From assembly GCF_023502205.1 (NCBI RefSeq), contig NZ_JAMFLG010000027.1:1-64000 (forward strand): 64,000 nucleotides of DNA. Direction: 5' to 3'. Both the position numbers and the translations under genes were made by a program. The notes below the pieces were generated by a model, which did not search any database, had not been told where the DNA came from, and was given only the letters and a program-made list of their open reading frames with translations. Positions 28,803 through 38,017 of this stretch are shown here, in pieces; the first letter of the stretch is position 1; every line of letters begins with the position of its first letter. The stretch comes from Aquiflexum sp. TKW24L (GTDB taxonomy: Bacteria; Bacteroidota; Bacteroidia; Cytophagales; Cyclobacteriaceae).

Positions 28803-30481
28803 TGAAGATTGACGTCATGCCAAACTTTCGAAAGTCCCTAAAAGAGGGACTCTTTCTCGGGGCCATACTAGTTTCACTAATCAGTTCCTGTATTATTATG
28901 GGGCGGAAGAAAATCTTTTGGAATGACGAGATTTATTCATGGTTCCTGCTCTCAGATCCATCCTTCCTGCACATGTGGGAAGCTTTTAGTGATCAGATCA
29001 ACAATACCCCCCCCTTGTATTTTCTTATTGGCTGGCTCTGGGCGCAGATTTTTGGCGATTCGGCCTTATCCCTCCGCCTTTTTTCTGCTCTGGGAATCTT
29101 TACTGCATTAGTATTAATCTGGTTCATCCTACGTCGCTATTATGATTTTTGGCCGGTGGCTATCGGTTTAGCAATGGTTTTTTGCACGTCCCAATTGATC
29201 ATGGAGCAAAATACGGAAGCCAGGATGTACGGACTGTATCTGGCAACCGCAGCATTGGCCCTTTTTGTGTATGATTGCATTTGCCGGACACTTGAGCCGA
29301 GAAACAAACTTCTACTAATTAATTTTTTGGCGCATGCCGCCTTGATCCACACCCATTTGCACGGGGCATTTTACAGCGGAACACTTTTGGTTGCTTTGAT
29401 CGTTTATGACTTCTTTTTTAAGAAGCTAAGTTTAAAGGTTTATCTCACCATTGTCGGGAGCTGGTTCACCATTCTTTTGTATTTACCTGCCTTTTTTGTT
29501 CAGATCGGAGTAAGCAAACCCCAAGGATGGCTTCCAGAGCCGGTAGTAGGGGATTTGATAAATTTATTATTATGGCGCAATACTTTTTTAAATTACAACA
29601 GTTTATTTTTGTTGATTTTAATTACTGCTCTTGGGTATATTCTGATACCAAGAACACAAAACCCAATAGGCCAAAACAAGAAAAAACTTGAAGACACAAA
29701 GCATCTTTTATTGGCAGCACTGAGCTGGGTAGTCGTACCTATTGGGGTCTACTTACTTTCAAAAATCATGCAGCCAATCTTCTGGAGCAGATACTTTATG
29801 CCTACTGCTTTGGGGATAGGCATTATATTAGTGCACAGTCTCCATCCAATAATCAAAATTATGGGTCTACACGGGGAAGATTCCCCTAAAAGCGTCTTTT
29901 TCCTAAAGCGGTCGATGGGATATCGGATTTTTGTTTTACTTCTTTTCCTGTTTTTTTTGACGATCATTTGGATTCCATTAAAAAACAGTATATCCTTTAA
30001 ACAAAATCCAAGGCTTGCAGAAAGTTCCATCATAATCAAAAACCATTCAGATCTGCCAGTAGTCTGCCAATTTTCCTATTTCTTCTGGGAAAATCATTTT
30101 TATGATCCTCAACCGGAGAAATTTTATTTCATTCTCGATGAAGAAGGGGCTTTGGCGGGGAAGAGCGGAATGTTTGGGGCTCAGGAATTTAAACACATGA
30201 CAGCCTTTCTCAGAAAATATCCGGAACATCTCCATGATCAGGTTGTGGAAAGCGAAACTTTTTTAAGCCGCTTCGATCGCTTCATCGTTATGGACTATCT
30301 GGATTACGATAAAACTTGTCCTGAGAAAGTTAAGGGACTGAAGAAAGCAGAATCATGGAATGACATGCACTGTCCTCAATGGATGGAAAACAAAATTCTC
30401 CAAAATCCGGAATATAGGGTTACAGAGGTTGAACAAAACAAAGCTAACACTTTTTTATTGGTGGAGAGGGTAAAAAAGTAG
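28802..30481 (+). CDS. GT-C fold membrane glycosyltransferase (PMT/ArnT-like)
   Basis: This protein of about 560 residues has roughly eleven transmembrane helices and a soluble C-terminal domain. After TM1 comes FWNDEIYSW; the acidic pair is the likely catalytic Asp/Glu in the first periplasmic loop of GT-C enzymes that use polyprenyl-phosphate sugars. NTPPLYFLIGWLW and EARMYGLYL are also typical. It probably transfers a sugar from a lipid carrier to a lipid, protein or glycan on the outer face. The start is either ATG 28793 or ATG 28802; I prefer 28802 because it overlaps the upstream stop as TAATG. The next gene could supply the lipid-linked sugar. Confidence 0.85.
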   Translation: MKIDVMPNFRKSLKEGLFLGAILVSLISSCIIMGRKKIFWNDEIYSWFLLSDPSFLHMWEAFSDQINNTPPLYFLIGWLWAQIFGDSALSLRLFSALGIFTALVLIWFILRRYYDFWPVAIGLAMVFCTSQLIMEQNTEARMYGLYLATAALALFVYDCICRTLEPRNKLLLINFLAHAALIHTHLHGAFYSGTLLVALIVYDFFFKKLSLKVYLTIVGSWFTILLYLPAFFVQIGVSKPQGWLPEPVVGDLINLLLWRNTFLNYNSLFLLILITALGYILIPRTQNPIGQNKKKLEDTKHLLLAALSWVVVPIGVYLLSKIMQPIFWSRYFMPTALGIGIILVHSLHPIIKIMGLHGEDSPKSVFFLKRSMGYRIFVLLLFLFFLTIIWIPLKNSISFKQNPRLAESSIIIKNHSDLPVVCQFSYFFWENHFYDPQPEKFYFILDEEGALAGKSGMFGAQEFKHMTAFLRKYPEHLHDQVVESETFLSRFDRFIVMDYLDYDKTCPEKVKGLKKAESWNDMHCPQWMENKILQNPEYRVTEVEQNKANTFLLVERVKK

Positions 30482-30579
30482 TTGATTAAGGTAAAAAGAA
30501 AGAAACCCATATACCTTCAAAAGGCAGATTATTTTTTTATGTCAATAAAATATAATAATTGAAAGAAACCAAAAAAACA

Positions 30580-32091
30580 ATGGAAGCTACAGCCCCGGTC
30601 AAAAAAGAGCCACTTTTCGATTTCCCCTTGTATCCATTGGGAATAAGGGAGACCTACCGCGATGAATATTGGAAGAAAAAAGATCCGATCTGCAAAGATC
30701 GACTCTGGTGGCGGGCACAAACCTTCCGGCATTTGGTACACCTATTACCGCATCAGAACATTTTGGAGTTGGGATGTGGAGCAGGACTTTTCACCGAGCA
30801 GCTGATGAAGGTTACGCGAGGGGAAAATCCCATTTCCGCCCTCACTTTTATCGAAGAAAACACCCGTCCAATCCATTTTACAGAATATGTGGAATTTATC
30901 AATGTATTCCAGCAACCGGATGCACTAGCGAACCGACAGTTCGATTTAATCGTGGCCATGGATCTCCTTGACTCCAAAAACTGTGCGTGGTTGTTGCAAA
31001 AAATCTATGACCTGCTCAAACCGGGTGGGCAAGTGATCTTTTACGAAAGCAATCCCTGGAATATAATGCTGAAGATCAGGGGACTATTTGGCAACCGAGA
31101 TCCGCGAAACCTATTAAGCAGGCGGAAACTTTATGAACTGATCTCCGAAATTGGTTTTATCCGGGTTTTTGCGGTCTACAACGATTTCGTTTTTGCACCC
31201 CTGACGCCCCGCATTATCTGGGTTTTACGAAATCTGTCCATTATTCTGGAAAATACCTCCGGGGTTCAGACCTTGGCCGGTTCCATCCTATTGCGTGTAC
31301 AAAAACCACCACGACAGGTTGAACACCCCATTACCTCCTTGGTAGACCATCCTCAATTGAAAGGTTCGGTTTCGGTGGTCATCCCCTGCCACAACGAGGA
31401 AATGAATATTCCGGTACTTATCGAACGATTGAAAGGTTTTTACGGTGAATATTTGTTCGAAATCATTCCGGTGGATGATAACAGTACGGACAGTACCGGT
31501 GCGATATTGCGGAAAATGTCAGAAGAAGACCCCCTCATTCGACCAGTATTTCGCAAACCACCGAACGGTGTGGGCCGGGCCATCAAGGATGGTATCGACG
31601 CTTCACGGGGAGCTTATGTATTGACCATGGATTGTGATTTTCAACATTTGCTACCCGAATTGCGCGACCTCTTCGATGCCATTGCACAAGGCTATGATGT
31701 GGCCGTCGGCAGCCGGTTTTCCCGGCATAGTGTATTGCTCAATTACCCGGTACAGAAAATTATTGCCAATCGTGGATTTCATTCCATCGCCCAAATTTTA
31801 CTGCGGCGCAAATTCCGTGATCTAACCAACAACTTAAAGTTGATGCGCAGGGAAGTAGTTGACCGCCTCGACCTCACCCAGCCCGGTTTTTCGGTCAATG
31901 CCGAAACGGGCTTACAACCCCTGTTGATGGGCTTCAAAATCAAAGAGGTGCCCATCTCCTGGATCAACCGGACGCCGGATATGGGGGTTTCTTCTTTTAG
32001 GCTGATGAAAGTAGGGGGTGGCTATTGGGAAGTACTGAAACAATTGTGGCGGAAAAAGCGGGCCGGAGGATTTAAGGATAAGAAGATGTGA
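30580..32091 (+). CDS. Methyltransferase-GT2 glycosyltransferase fusion protein
   Basis: Two enzymes are fused in one chain of about 503-510 residues. Numbering from the TTG at 30559, the N-terminal part (about 55-250) is a class I SAM methyltransferase with ILELGCGAG at 68-76 and LLKPGGQVIFY near 152. The C-terminal part (about 270-490) is a GT2 transferase of the polyprenyl-phosphate mannose/glucose synthase type with VSVVIPCHNEE, VDDNSTDST and TMDCDFQH (DxD at 358-360). No C-terminal membrane helices are seen. The start is ATG 30580 or TTG 30559. After the GT-C gene, a natural reading is that the GT2 part charges a lipid carrier used by the GT-C enzyme. Confidence 0.88.
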   Translation: MEATAPVKKEPLFDFPLYPLGIRETYRDEYWKKKDPICKDRLWWRAQTFRHLVHLLPHQNILELGCGAGLFTEQLMKVTRGENPISALTFIEENTRPIHFTEYVEFINVFQQPDALANRQFDLIVAMDLLDSKNCAWLLQKIYDLLKPGGQVIFYESNPWNIMLKIRGLFGNRDPRNLLSRRKLYELISEIGFIRVFAVYNDFVFAPLTPRIIWVLRNLSIILENTSGVQTLAGSILLRVQKPPRQVEHPITSLVDHPQLKGSVSVVIPCHNEEMNIPVLIERLKGFYGEYLFEIIPVDDNSTDSTGAILRKMSEEDPLIRPVFRKPPNGVGRAIKDGIDASRGAYVLTMDCDFQHLLPELRDLFDAIAQGYDVAVGSRFSRHSVLLNYPVQKIIANRGFHSIAQILLRRKFRDLTNNLKLMRREVVDRLDLTQPGFSVNAETGLQPLLMGFKIKEVPISWINRTPDMGVSSFRLMKVGGGYWEVLKQLWRKKRAGGFKDKKM

Positions 32092-32177
32092 CGGATTCAC
32101 GCAATCCAAAACGATTAACAATTAGAATAAAGTGTCGATAACCCTTATCAATTCACCAAAAAACCACTACAACCCAT

Positions 32178-32939
32178 TCAACCCCAAAACAATCCCCTCC
32201 CAGCCATGGCATTCCAAAGTGTTCCTAAAGAAAGAATTAAATAAATCGCTGCAAAAATATTTACTCTTTTGACATTGTCACGGGCATAAAACCAAGCAAA
32301 AAGCGGAACGGCTTGAAGTGCATGAAGCCCCAAAAAGTGGAATACCCGAAGGTCTCCATAGGTTTTTGCCCAATTGAGAAAGAAAATTCCTTCCTGACCA
32401 TCCGGGGCACCAACGGTATGACTCAAGTTTCCCACCATCAGAAAACCTTCCAAACTCGCCACGACAAAAATCAACATCCCCAATTGAATGCCTCTTTTAT
32501 AGCCTGAAAACAGGGATTCTACCTTTGCGAATAGAAGGTAAGCCCAAAATACCATACCGGTATTGATAAGAATGGCGATCCCCATAAGTTGAAAAAGAAC
32601 CGCATTACCTATCGAACTGACATTGAAATGGGACAATTCTCCCCTTGAAGCCTGGTAAATGATGATCACCTGCTCGATCAACATCGCTGTGATGATGGTC
32701 AGTTTGATCTTTTGGACTTTCCTGATTTGAGGAAGATAAAATAGATACCAAGCCATCGTCCAAGAAAATATCCCGATTGAGACCGCGAACTTCATCGGCT
32801 TCATCCAGATATTGACTCCCATCAAAGTCCTGTCATCGAAAAAAGAGGTGACCAAAAGGACGAAAAATAGCAAAAAATTGAGAAGTCCAAACTGCCCTAG
32901 GGATTTGCTTCTCTTGAAAATATTTTTGACAAATATCAT
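32178..32939 (-). CDS. Hypothetical integral membrane protein paired with an ABA4-like gene
   Basis: From the ATG at 32939 the protein is 253 residues with about seven transmembrane helices. The start is chosen because it overlaps the upstream gene stop as ATGA, which makes the longer frame to 33095 unlikely. A conserved-looking WMKPMKFAVSIGIFSW segment, ASRGELSHFN in a loop and HFLGLHALQAVP near the end could be functional histidine sites. I do not recognise a characterised family. The tight coupling to an ABA4-like protein suggests a shared membrane process. Confidence 0.8.
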   Translation of the reverse strand: MIFVKNIFKRSKSLGQFGLLNFLLFFVLLVTSFFDDRTLMGVNIWMKPMKFAVSIGIFSWTMAWYLFYLPQIRKVQKIKLTIITAMLIEQVIIIYQASRGELSHFNVSSIGNAVLFQLMGIAILINTGMVFWAYLLFAKVESLFSGYKRGIQLGMLIFVVASLEGFLMVGNLSHTVGAPDGQEGIFFLNWAKTYGDLRVFHFLGLHALQAVPLFAWFYARDNVKRVNIFAAIYLILSLGTLWNAMAGRGLFWG

Positions 32940-33376
32940 GGGTGGTAAGGACTCTGATTGAGTTGTTTGATTTTGAAAGCCCTGACCAGAAAGTATAACA
33001 ACAAGCCAATAGGTCCCATCATAAAAGTTAAAATCAGACAGGGAAATACTTGCCATCGACTGATGTCCTTTTCCCATCCATCCTTGGCAATCCACATTCC
33101 GACAAACAAATCAAATGCGAGGTAATGGATCCATCCAGCCAACAATGCTTCATCGGATCCAAACAATAACCTGACCTCTGACAGGGTACTGAATCCCCCT
33201 TCTCCTCCTGTGAATAAGGCCGGGATGATGTAGAAAGCATAGGTCAGCGCCATCAAAATAAAAACCCCTGAAAAGAGGGTCTGATAAATCCATTTGCGGG
33301 GATAGAAGATAAACAGTGCAATCCATGAGAAAAAGGCCAAGGTGCTGGCCATGCCAAAAACAGCTTCTAGAGTCAT
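32936..33376 (-). CDS. ABA4-like (DUF4281) membrane protein
   Basis: The 146-residue protein has four transmembrane helices and the DUF4281/ABA4 signature LLAGWIHYLAFDLFVGMWIA followed by FPCLILTFMMGPIGLLLYFL. In plants ABA4 is needed for neoxanthin synthesis; bacterial members are uncharacterised, and a link to carotenoids or other isoprenoid lipids is only suggested by homology. I use the ATG at 33376 (MTLEAVFGMAS) instead of the longer frame. It overlaps the downstream membrane gene by four bases. Just upstream lies a short CGCAAAGT tandem (33421-33443). Confidence 0.82.
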   Translation of the reverse strand: MTLEAVFGMASTLAFFSWIALFIFYPRKWIYQTLFSGVFILMALTYAFYIIPALFTGGEGGFSTLSEVRLLFGSDEALLAGWIHYLAFDLFVGMWIAKDGWEKDISRWQVFPCLILTFMMGPIGLLLYFLVRAFKIKQLNQSPYHP

Positions 33377-33420
33377 GGGAATTAGAGGTTTGGTTATTTT
33401 AAATTTAGGAAAAATAATCC

Positions 33421-33443
33421 CGCAAAGTCGCAAAGTCGCAAAG
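33421..33443. repeat. CGCAAAGT octamer tandem
   Basis: Three consecutive near-perfect copies of CGCAAAGT. The complementary motif (TTTGCGTCTTTGCGACTTTG) recurs near the right end of the window, so this belongs to a dispersed intergenic family. Confidence 0.7.
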
Positions 33444-33549
33444 AAAAAATAGTGGACTACTATAAAACAACATATCTATTGAATTGAATTTTAAAAAAAG
33501 CCCAATAAAGACTTTTTACAAAATAAATATTTTCTTATAAGATTTTTGC

Positions 33550-34740
33550 TCAGCTATTTCTCTTCATTTTCGCAATATAAAAACCATCATACCCGCTATC
33601 CTGGGCCAAAACTTTTTGGTCTTCTACCAATTCAAAGTTTTTGCCGTTTTCGGAAGCAAGGAACTTCTCAACCTGCATTTGGTTTTCTGTAGGCAGAATA
33701 CTACAGGTCGCATAGACCAACAATCCGCCCGGCTTTACCATGCCGGCATAATTCTGAAGGATTTCCTGTTGGATGCCCTGCACCTTTTCTATAGACTCAG
33801 GAGTCAGTTTCCATTTGGTATCTGGATTGCGTTTCAATACGCCCAATCCCGAGCATGGCACATCCAACAGCACACGGTCAGCAGATTCCTTCAGTCTTTT
33901 GATGGTCTTATTTCCTTCGATGACCTTGGGTTCGATGATGCTGATGCCGTTTCTTCTCGCCCTCAGTTTGGTATTTTTCAGCTTCCATCCTTCCAGGTCC
34001 ATGGACAGGATCCTACCTTTATTCTGCATCAGTGCGGCAAGATGAAGGGATTTCCCTCCCGAACCTGCACAGGCATCGATCACCCGCATGCCTGGTTCTA
34101 CTTCCAAGGCTGCCGCCACGAGTTGTGATGAAGCATCCTGTATCTCAAAAAGTCCTTCTTTGAAAGCGGGATTTTTAAAAATATTCTGCCTTTTCGCAAG
34201 GACCAAAGCATCTTTGTAACCTTTTGGTGCAAAGGATTCTATGCCTTCTTCCGCAAGTCTATTCATGAGTTGCTCACGGGTCACTTTGAGCGTATTGACC
34301 CTGAGGACGACATCTGCTTCTTGGTTGAGGGTTTCGATTTCCTTCTCCCATTTGTCACCAAGCTGTTCAGCCCCCATGTCATCCAACCAATCCGGAATCG
34401 ACTGTAGCACCGCCCTGTCTCTGATCCTGTCGTATTTTGCCAAGATGATTTTCGGATCCATGCCTTTGAATTCTCTCCAGTCCGGAAGTTCATTTCCCTG
34501 AAGCACCCAATAAGTCCCAAATAGGTGGTACAAATCATCCGAGGGACTTACCTCGTTGAGCAATCTCCACCAGCGCACCATTTCATAAGCTGACTCAGCG
34601 ATAAATCCCCTGTCCCTTACACCCCATTTTGGATTGGATTTCAAAATTCTTTCTATCACCTTGTCTGCGTACCTGTTTCGGTTAAAAATCTCATCGATGG
34701 CTTCAATGACTGCACTGACGGTATTGGTGAAGAGTTTCAT
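33550..34740 (-). CDS. RsmB-like rRNA m5C methyltransferase (NOL1/NOP2/Sun family)
   Basis: The 396-residue protein combines an N-terminal helical region resembling the NusB-like RNA-binding part of RsmB (ADKVIERILKSNPKWGVRDRG) with a SAM-dependent methyltransferase domain. The SAM loop is IDACAGSGGKSLH, and the two conserved cysteines are in LLDVPCSGLGV (motif IV) and ATCSILPTEN (motif VI, catalytic). The likely target is a cytosine of 16S rRNA. It is transcribed divergently from prfA with 119 bases between the start codons. A candidate promoter lies at 34763-34797. Confidence 0.9.
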   Translation of the reverse strand: MKLFTNTVSAVIEAIDEIFNRNRYADKVIERILKSNPKWGVRDRGFIAESAYEMVRWWRLLNEVSPSDDLYHLFGTYWVLQGNELPDWREFKGMDPKIILAKYDRIRDRAVLQSIPDWLDDMGAEQLGDKWEKEIETLNQEADVVLRVNTLKVTREQLMNRLAEEGIESFAPKGYKDALVLAKRQNIFKNPAFKEGLFEIQDASSQLVAAALEVEPGMRVIDACAGSGGKSLHLAALMQNKGRILSMDLEGWKLKNTKLRARRNGISIIEPKVIEGNKTIKRLKESADRVLLDVPCSGLGVLKRNPDTKWKLTPESIEKVQGIQQEILQNYAGMVKPGGLLVYATCSILPTENQMQVEKFLASENGKNFELVEDQKVLAQDSGYDGFYIAKMKRNS

Positions 34741-34762
34741 GGCAATTTTTTGTTTGAGGTCA

Positions 34763-34797
34763 CAAAGATAACAGGATTCCGATGCCCGACAGGCAAA
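34763..34797 (-). promoter_or_regulatory. Candidate promoter of the RsmB-like gene
   Basis: On the minus strand TTTG (34797-34794) precedes TATCTTTG (34770-34763) with a 23-base spacer. The -7 box is a perfect TAnnTTTG match; the spacer is slightly long. Confidence 0.45.
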
Positions 34798-34827
34798 GGT
34801 TTAAAATCCCAAAACCGATATTTTTGT

Positions 34828-34835
34828 TAATTTTG
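34828..34835 (+). promoter_or_regulatory. Candidate -7 box of prfA
   Basis: TAATTTTG matches TAnnTTTG and lies 24 bases before the prfA ATG. No good -33 box is seen at the usual distance, so this is tentative. Confidence 0.35.
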
Positions 34836-34859
34836 CACCCGCTCAACAATTATTGATTT

Positions 34860-35936
34860 ATGCTTGACAAACTACAAGCGCTGAAGGACAGATTTATAGA
34901 AGTAGGCCAGCTGATCATACAGCCGGACTCCATGTCTGACATGTCCAAGTACACCAAACTCAACAAAGAATACAGAGACCTCGAAAAAGTGGTGGACCTG
35001 TATGACGAATATAAGTTGGTCAAAGAGAATATTACCAGCACCAAGGAAATCCTCGACAAAGAAAAAGATCCGGACTTTCGGGAAATGGCCAAAGTTGAAC
35101 TTGACGAACTGAAACAAAGGGAAGAGGAATTGGAGGAATCACTTCGTCAGCAACTTATCCCCAAAGACCCCAATGACTCCAAAAACTGTATCCTTGAGAT
35201 CAGAGGTGGAACCGGAGGAGACGAAGCAGCGATTTTTGCAGGAGATTTGTTCAGGATGTACCAGCGTTTTTGCGAGAAGAAAGGATGGAAACTGACTGTG
35301 CTCGATCTGACTTTTGGTTCATCGGGAGGATATAAAGAAATCATCAGCACCATCACAGGCGATGATGTCTATGGGATGATGAAGTATGAATCCGGAGTGC
35401 ACCGCGTGCAGCGTGTTCCCGCCACCGAAACTCAAGGCCGTGTCCACACTTCAGCCGCTACCGTCGCAGTCCTTCCCGAGATGGACGAAGTCGAGGTCAA
35501 CATCAATATGAATGAAATCCGAAAGGATACCTATTGTTCTTCCGGTCCGGGAGGACAATCGGTCAACACGACTTATTCTGCGGTAAGGTTGACGCATATT
35601 CCCTCCGGACTTGTCGTGACCTGTCAGGATGAAAAATCCCAGATCAAAAACTTTGAGAAAGCCCTCAAAGTGCTCCGTTCCCGATTGTACGACATTGAAT
35701 TGGATAAGCACAATGAGGCAGTAGGCGCTCAAAGGAGAACGATGGTCGGGAGTGGAGATCGCTCAGACAAAATCCGAACTTACAATTATCCCCAAAGCCG
35801 CGTCACTGACCACCGGATCAATAAGACCGTGTACAACCTCCCCGATGTGATGGAGGGAAATATTGAGGATTTTATCTCGGCCTTGCGTCTTGCAGAAAAC
35901 CTCGACAGGATGAATCCTTCAGAAATGGAAGATTGA
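34860..35936 (+). CDS. prfA: Peptide chain release factor 1
   Basis: The 358-residue protein terminates translation at UAA and UAG. The codon-recognition tripeptide PAT is at 187-189 ([10 protein letters not shown]), which identifies RF1 and not RF2, and the peptidyl-tRNA hydrolysis motif GGQ is at 231-233 in [10 protein letters not shown]. The N-terminal helical domain and the C-terminal [18 protein letters not shown] segment are typical. Length is normal. No prmC (release-factor glutamine methyltransferase) gene is adjacent. Confidence 0.97.
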   Translation: MLDKLQALKDRFIEVGQLIIQPDSMSDMSKYTKLNKEYRDLEKVVDLYDEYKLVKENITSTKEILDKEKDPDFREMAKVELDELKQREEELEESLRQQLIPKDPNDSKNCILEIRGGTGGDEAAIFAGDLFRMYQRFCEKKGWKLTVLDLTFGSSGGYKEIISTITGDDVYGMMKYESGVHRVQRVPATETQGRVHTSAATVAVLPEMDEVEVNINMNEIRKDTYCSSGPGGQSVNTTYSAVRLTHIPSGLVVTCQDEKSQIKNFEKALKVLRSRLYDIELDKHNEAVGAQRRTMVGSGDRSDKIRTYNYPQSRVTDHRINKTVYNLPDVMEGNIEDFISALRLAENLDRMNPSEMED

Positions 35937-36229
35937 GAAAATAGTCAATAGGTATACAGTCCATGGTCGAAAGCAGGGGAAATTGAAACTCGAACCACAT
36001 ATAATTAATGGTTTTGGTTTGGATCGGGGTAAATAAAGATTATTTGAAATAATAGGGATATTTTCAGATAAAGCTAACAGGATGGTAAAAAGGGAATGAT
36101 GATTGCCTAAAAACAAAAATCTAGCTTGTTATATCAATTCATAATTCCGCAAACTCAAAAAAAACATAAACTCTTTTTAAGGAAACTCAAAAAACTCCGT
36201 TATCTTAAAAAGTAATAATCTGCCACAAA

Positions 36230-36772
36230 ATGAAGATTCAAGGAAAAGGAAATGTAAGCCTGGTAACATGGAATGATGGCCATTATCACAGCTTGTATCC
36301 TATCGCCAACAACCCAAATATCGCCAAAAACCTGAGGGATAGTTTTCCTTCTCCATATACCATCCACGATGCGCGCCATTGGATCGAGCACAACCAAAAA
36401 TTCAACCCCCCCCAAAATTTTGCTGTAGAATTTGATGGTAAATTGGTAGGGTCTGTGGGTTGTGACATCGGCAAAGATGAACTCCGGACCAATATGGAAA
36501 TCGGATTTTGGGTGGGGGAACCCTTCTGGGGAAAGGGAATCGCCACAGAAGCAGTGCAGTTGTTTACGGAATATGCCTTGGAAAAATTCCCTGCCGTCAA
36601 GCGGATTTACGCCCAAGTTTTTGATTTCAATGTACCTTCAATGAAGATTTTGGAAAGTGCAGGCTATGAACCTGAAGCCATCCTGAGACATGCCTTCATC
36701 AAAAATGGCAAAGTCGGTGACCTATTTCAGTACGTCATCATCAGGGAAGAAGTGGAAAAATTTATGGATTAA
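36230..36772 (+). CDS. GNAT-family N-acetyltransferase (RimJ/RimL-like)
   Basis: The 180-residue protein has the GNAT fold seen in ribosomal-protein and amino-acid acetyltransferases: FAVEFDGKLVGSVGCDI (beta strands), MEIGFWVGEPFWGKGIATEA (acetyl-CoA loop, GKGIA) and YAQVFDFNVPSMKILESAGY (C-terminal substrate and CoA contacts). The acceptor is unknown. It stands alone, with 293 gene-free bases upstream and a BamA-like gene 33 bases downstream that may read through from it. Confidence 0.88.
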   Translation: MKIQGKGNVSLVTWNDGHYHSLYPIANNPNIAKNLRDSFPSPYTIHDARHWIEHNQKFNPPQNFAVEFDGKLVGSVGCDIGKDELRTNMEIGFWVGEPFWGKGIATEAVQLFTEYALEKFPAVKRIYAQVFDFNVPSMKILESAGYEPEAILRHAFIKNGKVGDLFQYVIIREEVEKFMD

Positions 36773-36791
36773 GGTTTTAAAAAACATTCCT

Positions 36792-36799
36792 TACTTTTG
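36792..36799 (+). promoter_or_regulatory. Possible -7 box directly before the BamA-like gene
   Basis: TACTTTTG matches TAnnTTTG and ends only seven bases before the ATG at 36806, which would give an almost leaderless transcript. No -33 box is visible, so this may be chance. Confidence 0.3.
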
Positions 36800-36805
36800 G
36801 GGCTG

Positions 36806-37945
36806 ATGAAAACAGCCCTTTTTTTATTTTTTGTATTTTCCATGACCTTTTCCTTGGCTACCGCTCAAGACGTGAATGACACCATTCCTAAATCCGGTGG
36901 AATAGACAGGATTTTTGATTTGGGAGACCAGGTTATAGACCTTATCTCGGGTGAAAAGTGGGCTTTCATTCCTGCAGTGACTTATTCCCCTGAAACCAGA
37001 TTAGGACTTGGCGTCCGCGCCATTCGGGTTTTCAAATTCAAAGGAGAAACCAATCCTAACCTCCGTCCTTCATCTATTCCGATCACACTTCTCTACACAC
37101 TCAACAACCAAACGATTTTCACCACAGAACTCGATCTTTGGGCCAATGAAAACAAAGAATACTTAAATGGCCGACTAGAACTTTCCAACTTCCCGTTTAA
37201 GTTTTATGGCATTGGAAATGAACCTATCACCGAAGAGGGAGAATCCTACACGACCCGATTTGCCTATTTTCACCTGAATTACCAACGCAAAATTATACCA
37301 GGAATTTTTGTTGGGCCAAGATATGAATTCCGCATTGATGACATCTACAGGCGTGTTCCAGGCGGTTTATTGGAAACCAGCCAAGTGGCGGGATACGACG
37401 GGCAGCGGCTTTCTGGTTTGGGACTGAACCTCAACCATGATACCCGGGACAACATCTTTCAGCCCACCAAAGGATGGAACAACAGATTCAGCTGGATGGG
37501 GTTTGCTTCATTTTTGGGGAGCAACTTCAGCTTCAACCAATACACAGCAGATTTTCGAAAATATATCAAAACTACCGATACGCATGTTCTTGCCCTGCAA
37601 TCGTGGTGGAGTTTCACCACCGGCAATCCGCCCTTTCAGCATATTTCATTGATCGGTGGAAGCGACCGGATGCGGGGATATTTTGAAGGAAGATACCGGG
37701 ACAACCATGCCATGGTCCATCAGGCAGAATACCGATTGCCTGTCCACAGAAATCTAGGAATCGTACTTTTTGGACATGCAGGGCAAGTGGCACCGAAGAT
37801 TGGGGATTTTGGGTGGAATAGATTCCGGTACGGAGCTGGTTTTGGATTCCGGTATAAGCTCAATGAGGAAGGGCTAAATATCCGATTGGACATCGCCTTT
37901 GGGGATCAGAGTGCATTTTATTTTGGGTTAAATGAGGTGATTTAA
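36806..37945 (+). CDS. BamA/TamA-family outer-membrane beta-barrel protein
   Basis: The 379-residue precursor starts with a signal peptide (MKTALFLFFVFSMTFSLATA) and consists of an Omp85-type barrel without recognisable POTRA domains. Strands alternate with aromatic girdles, and the lid-loop motif characteristic of Omp85 proteins appears as RMRGYFEGRYRD (VRGF-like). The C-terminus ends in a beta strand (FYFGLNEVI). POTRA-less members occur widely in Bacteroidota and their substrates are unknown. The ATG at 36806 is preferred over a TTG three codons earlier because it starts the signal peptide. Confidence 0.85.
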   Translation: MKTALFLFFVFSMTFSLATAQDVNDTIPKSGGIDRIFDLGDQVIDLISGEKWAFIPAVTYSPETRLGLGVRAIRVFKFKGETNPNLRPSSIPITLLYTLNNQTIFTTELDLWANENKEYLNGRLELSNFPFKFYGIGNEPITEEGESYTTRFAYFHLNYQRKIIPGIFVGPRYEFRIDDIYRRVPGGLLETSQVAGYDGQRLSGLGLNLNHDTRDNIFQPTKGWNNRFSWMGFASFLGSNFSFNQYTADFRKYIKTTDTHVLALQSWWSFTTGNPPFQHISLIGGSDRMRGYFEGRYRDNHAMVHQAEYRLPVHRNLGIVLFGHAGQVAPKIGDFGWNRFRYGAGFGFRYKLNEEGLNIRLDIAFGDQSAFYFGLNEVI

Positions 37946-38017
37946 GGGTGAATTTTAAAGAAACTATTTTTTTACTCATCCGTTATTTTCTTATTTTAGG
38001 AAAACCTTTTTAGCCAT

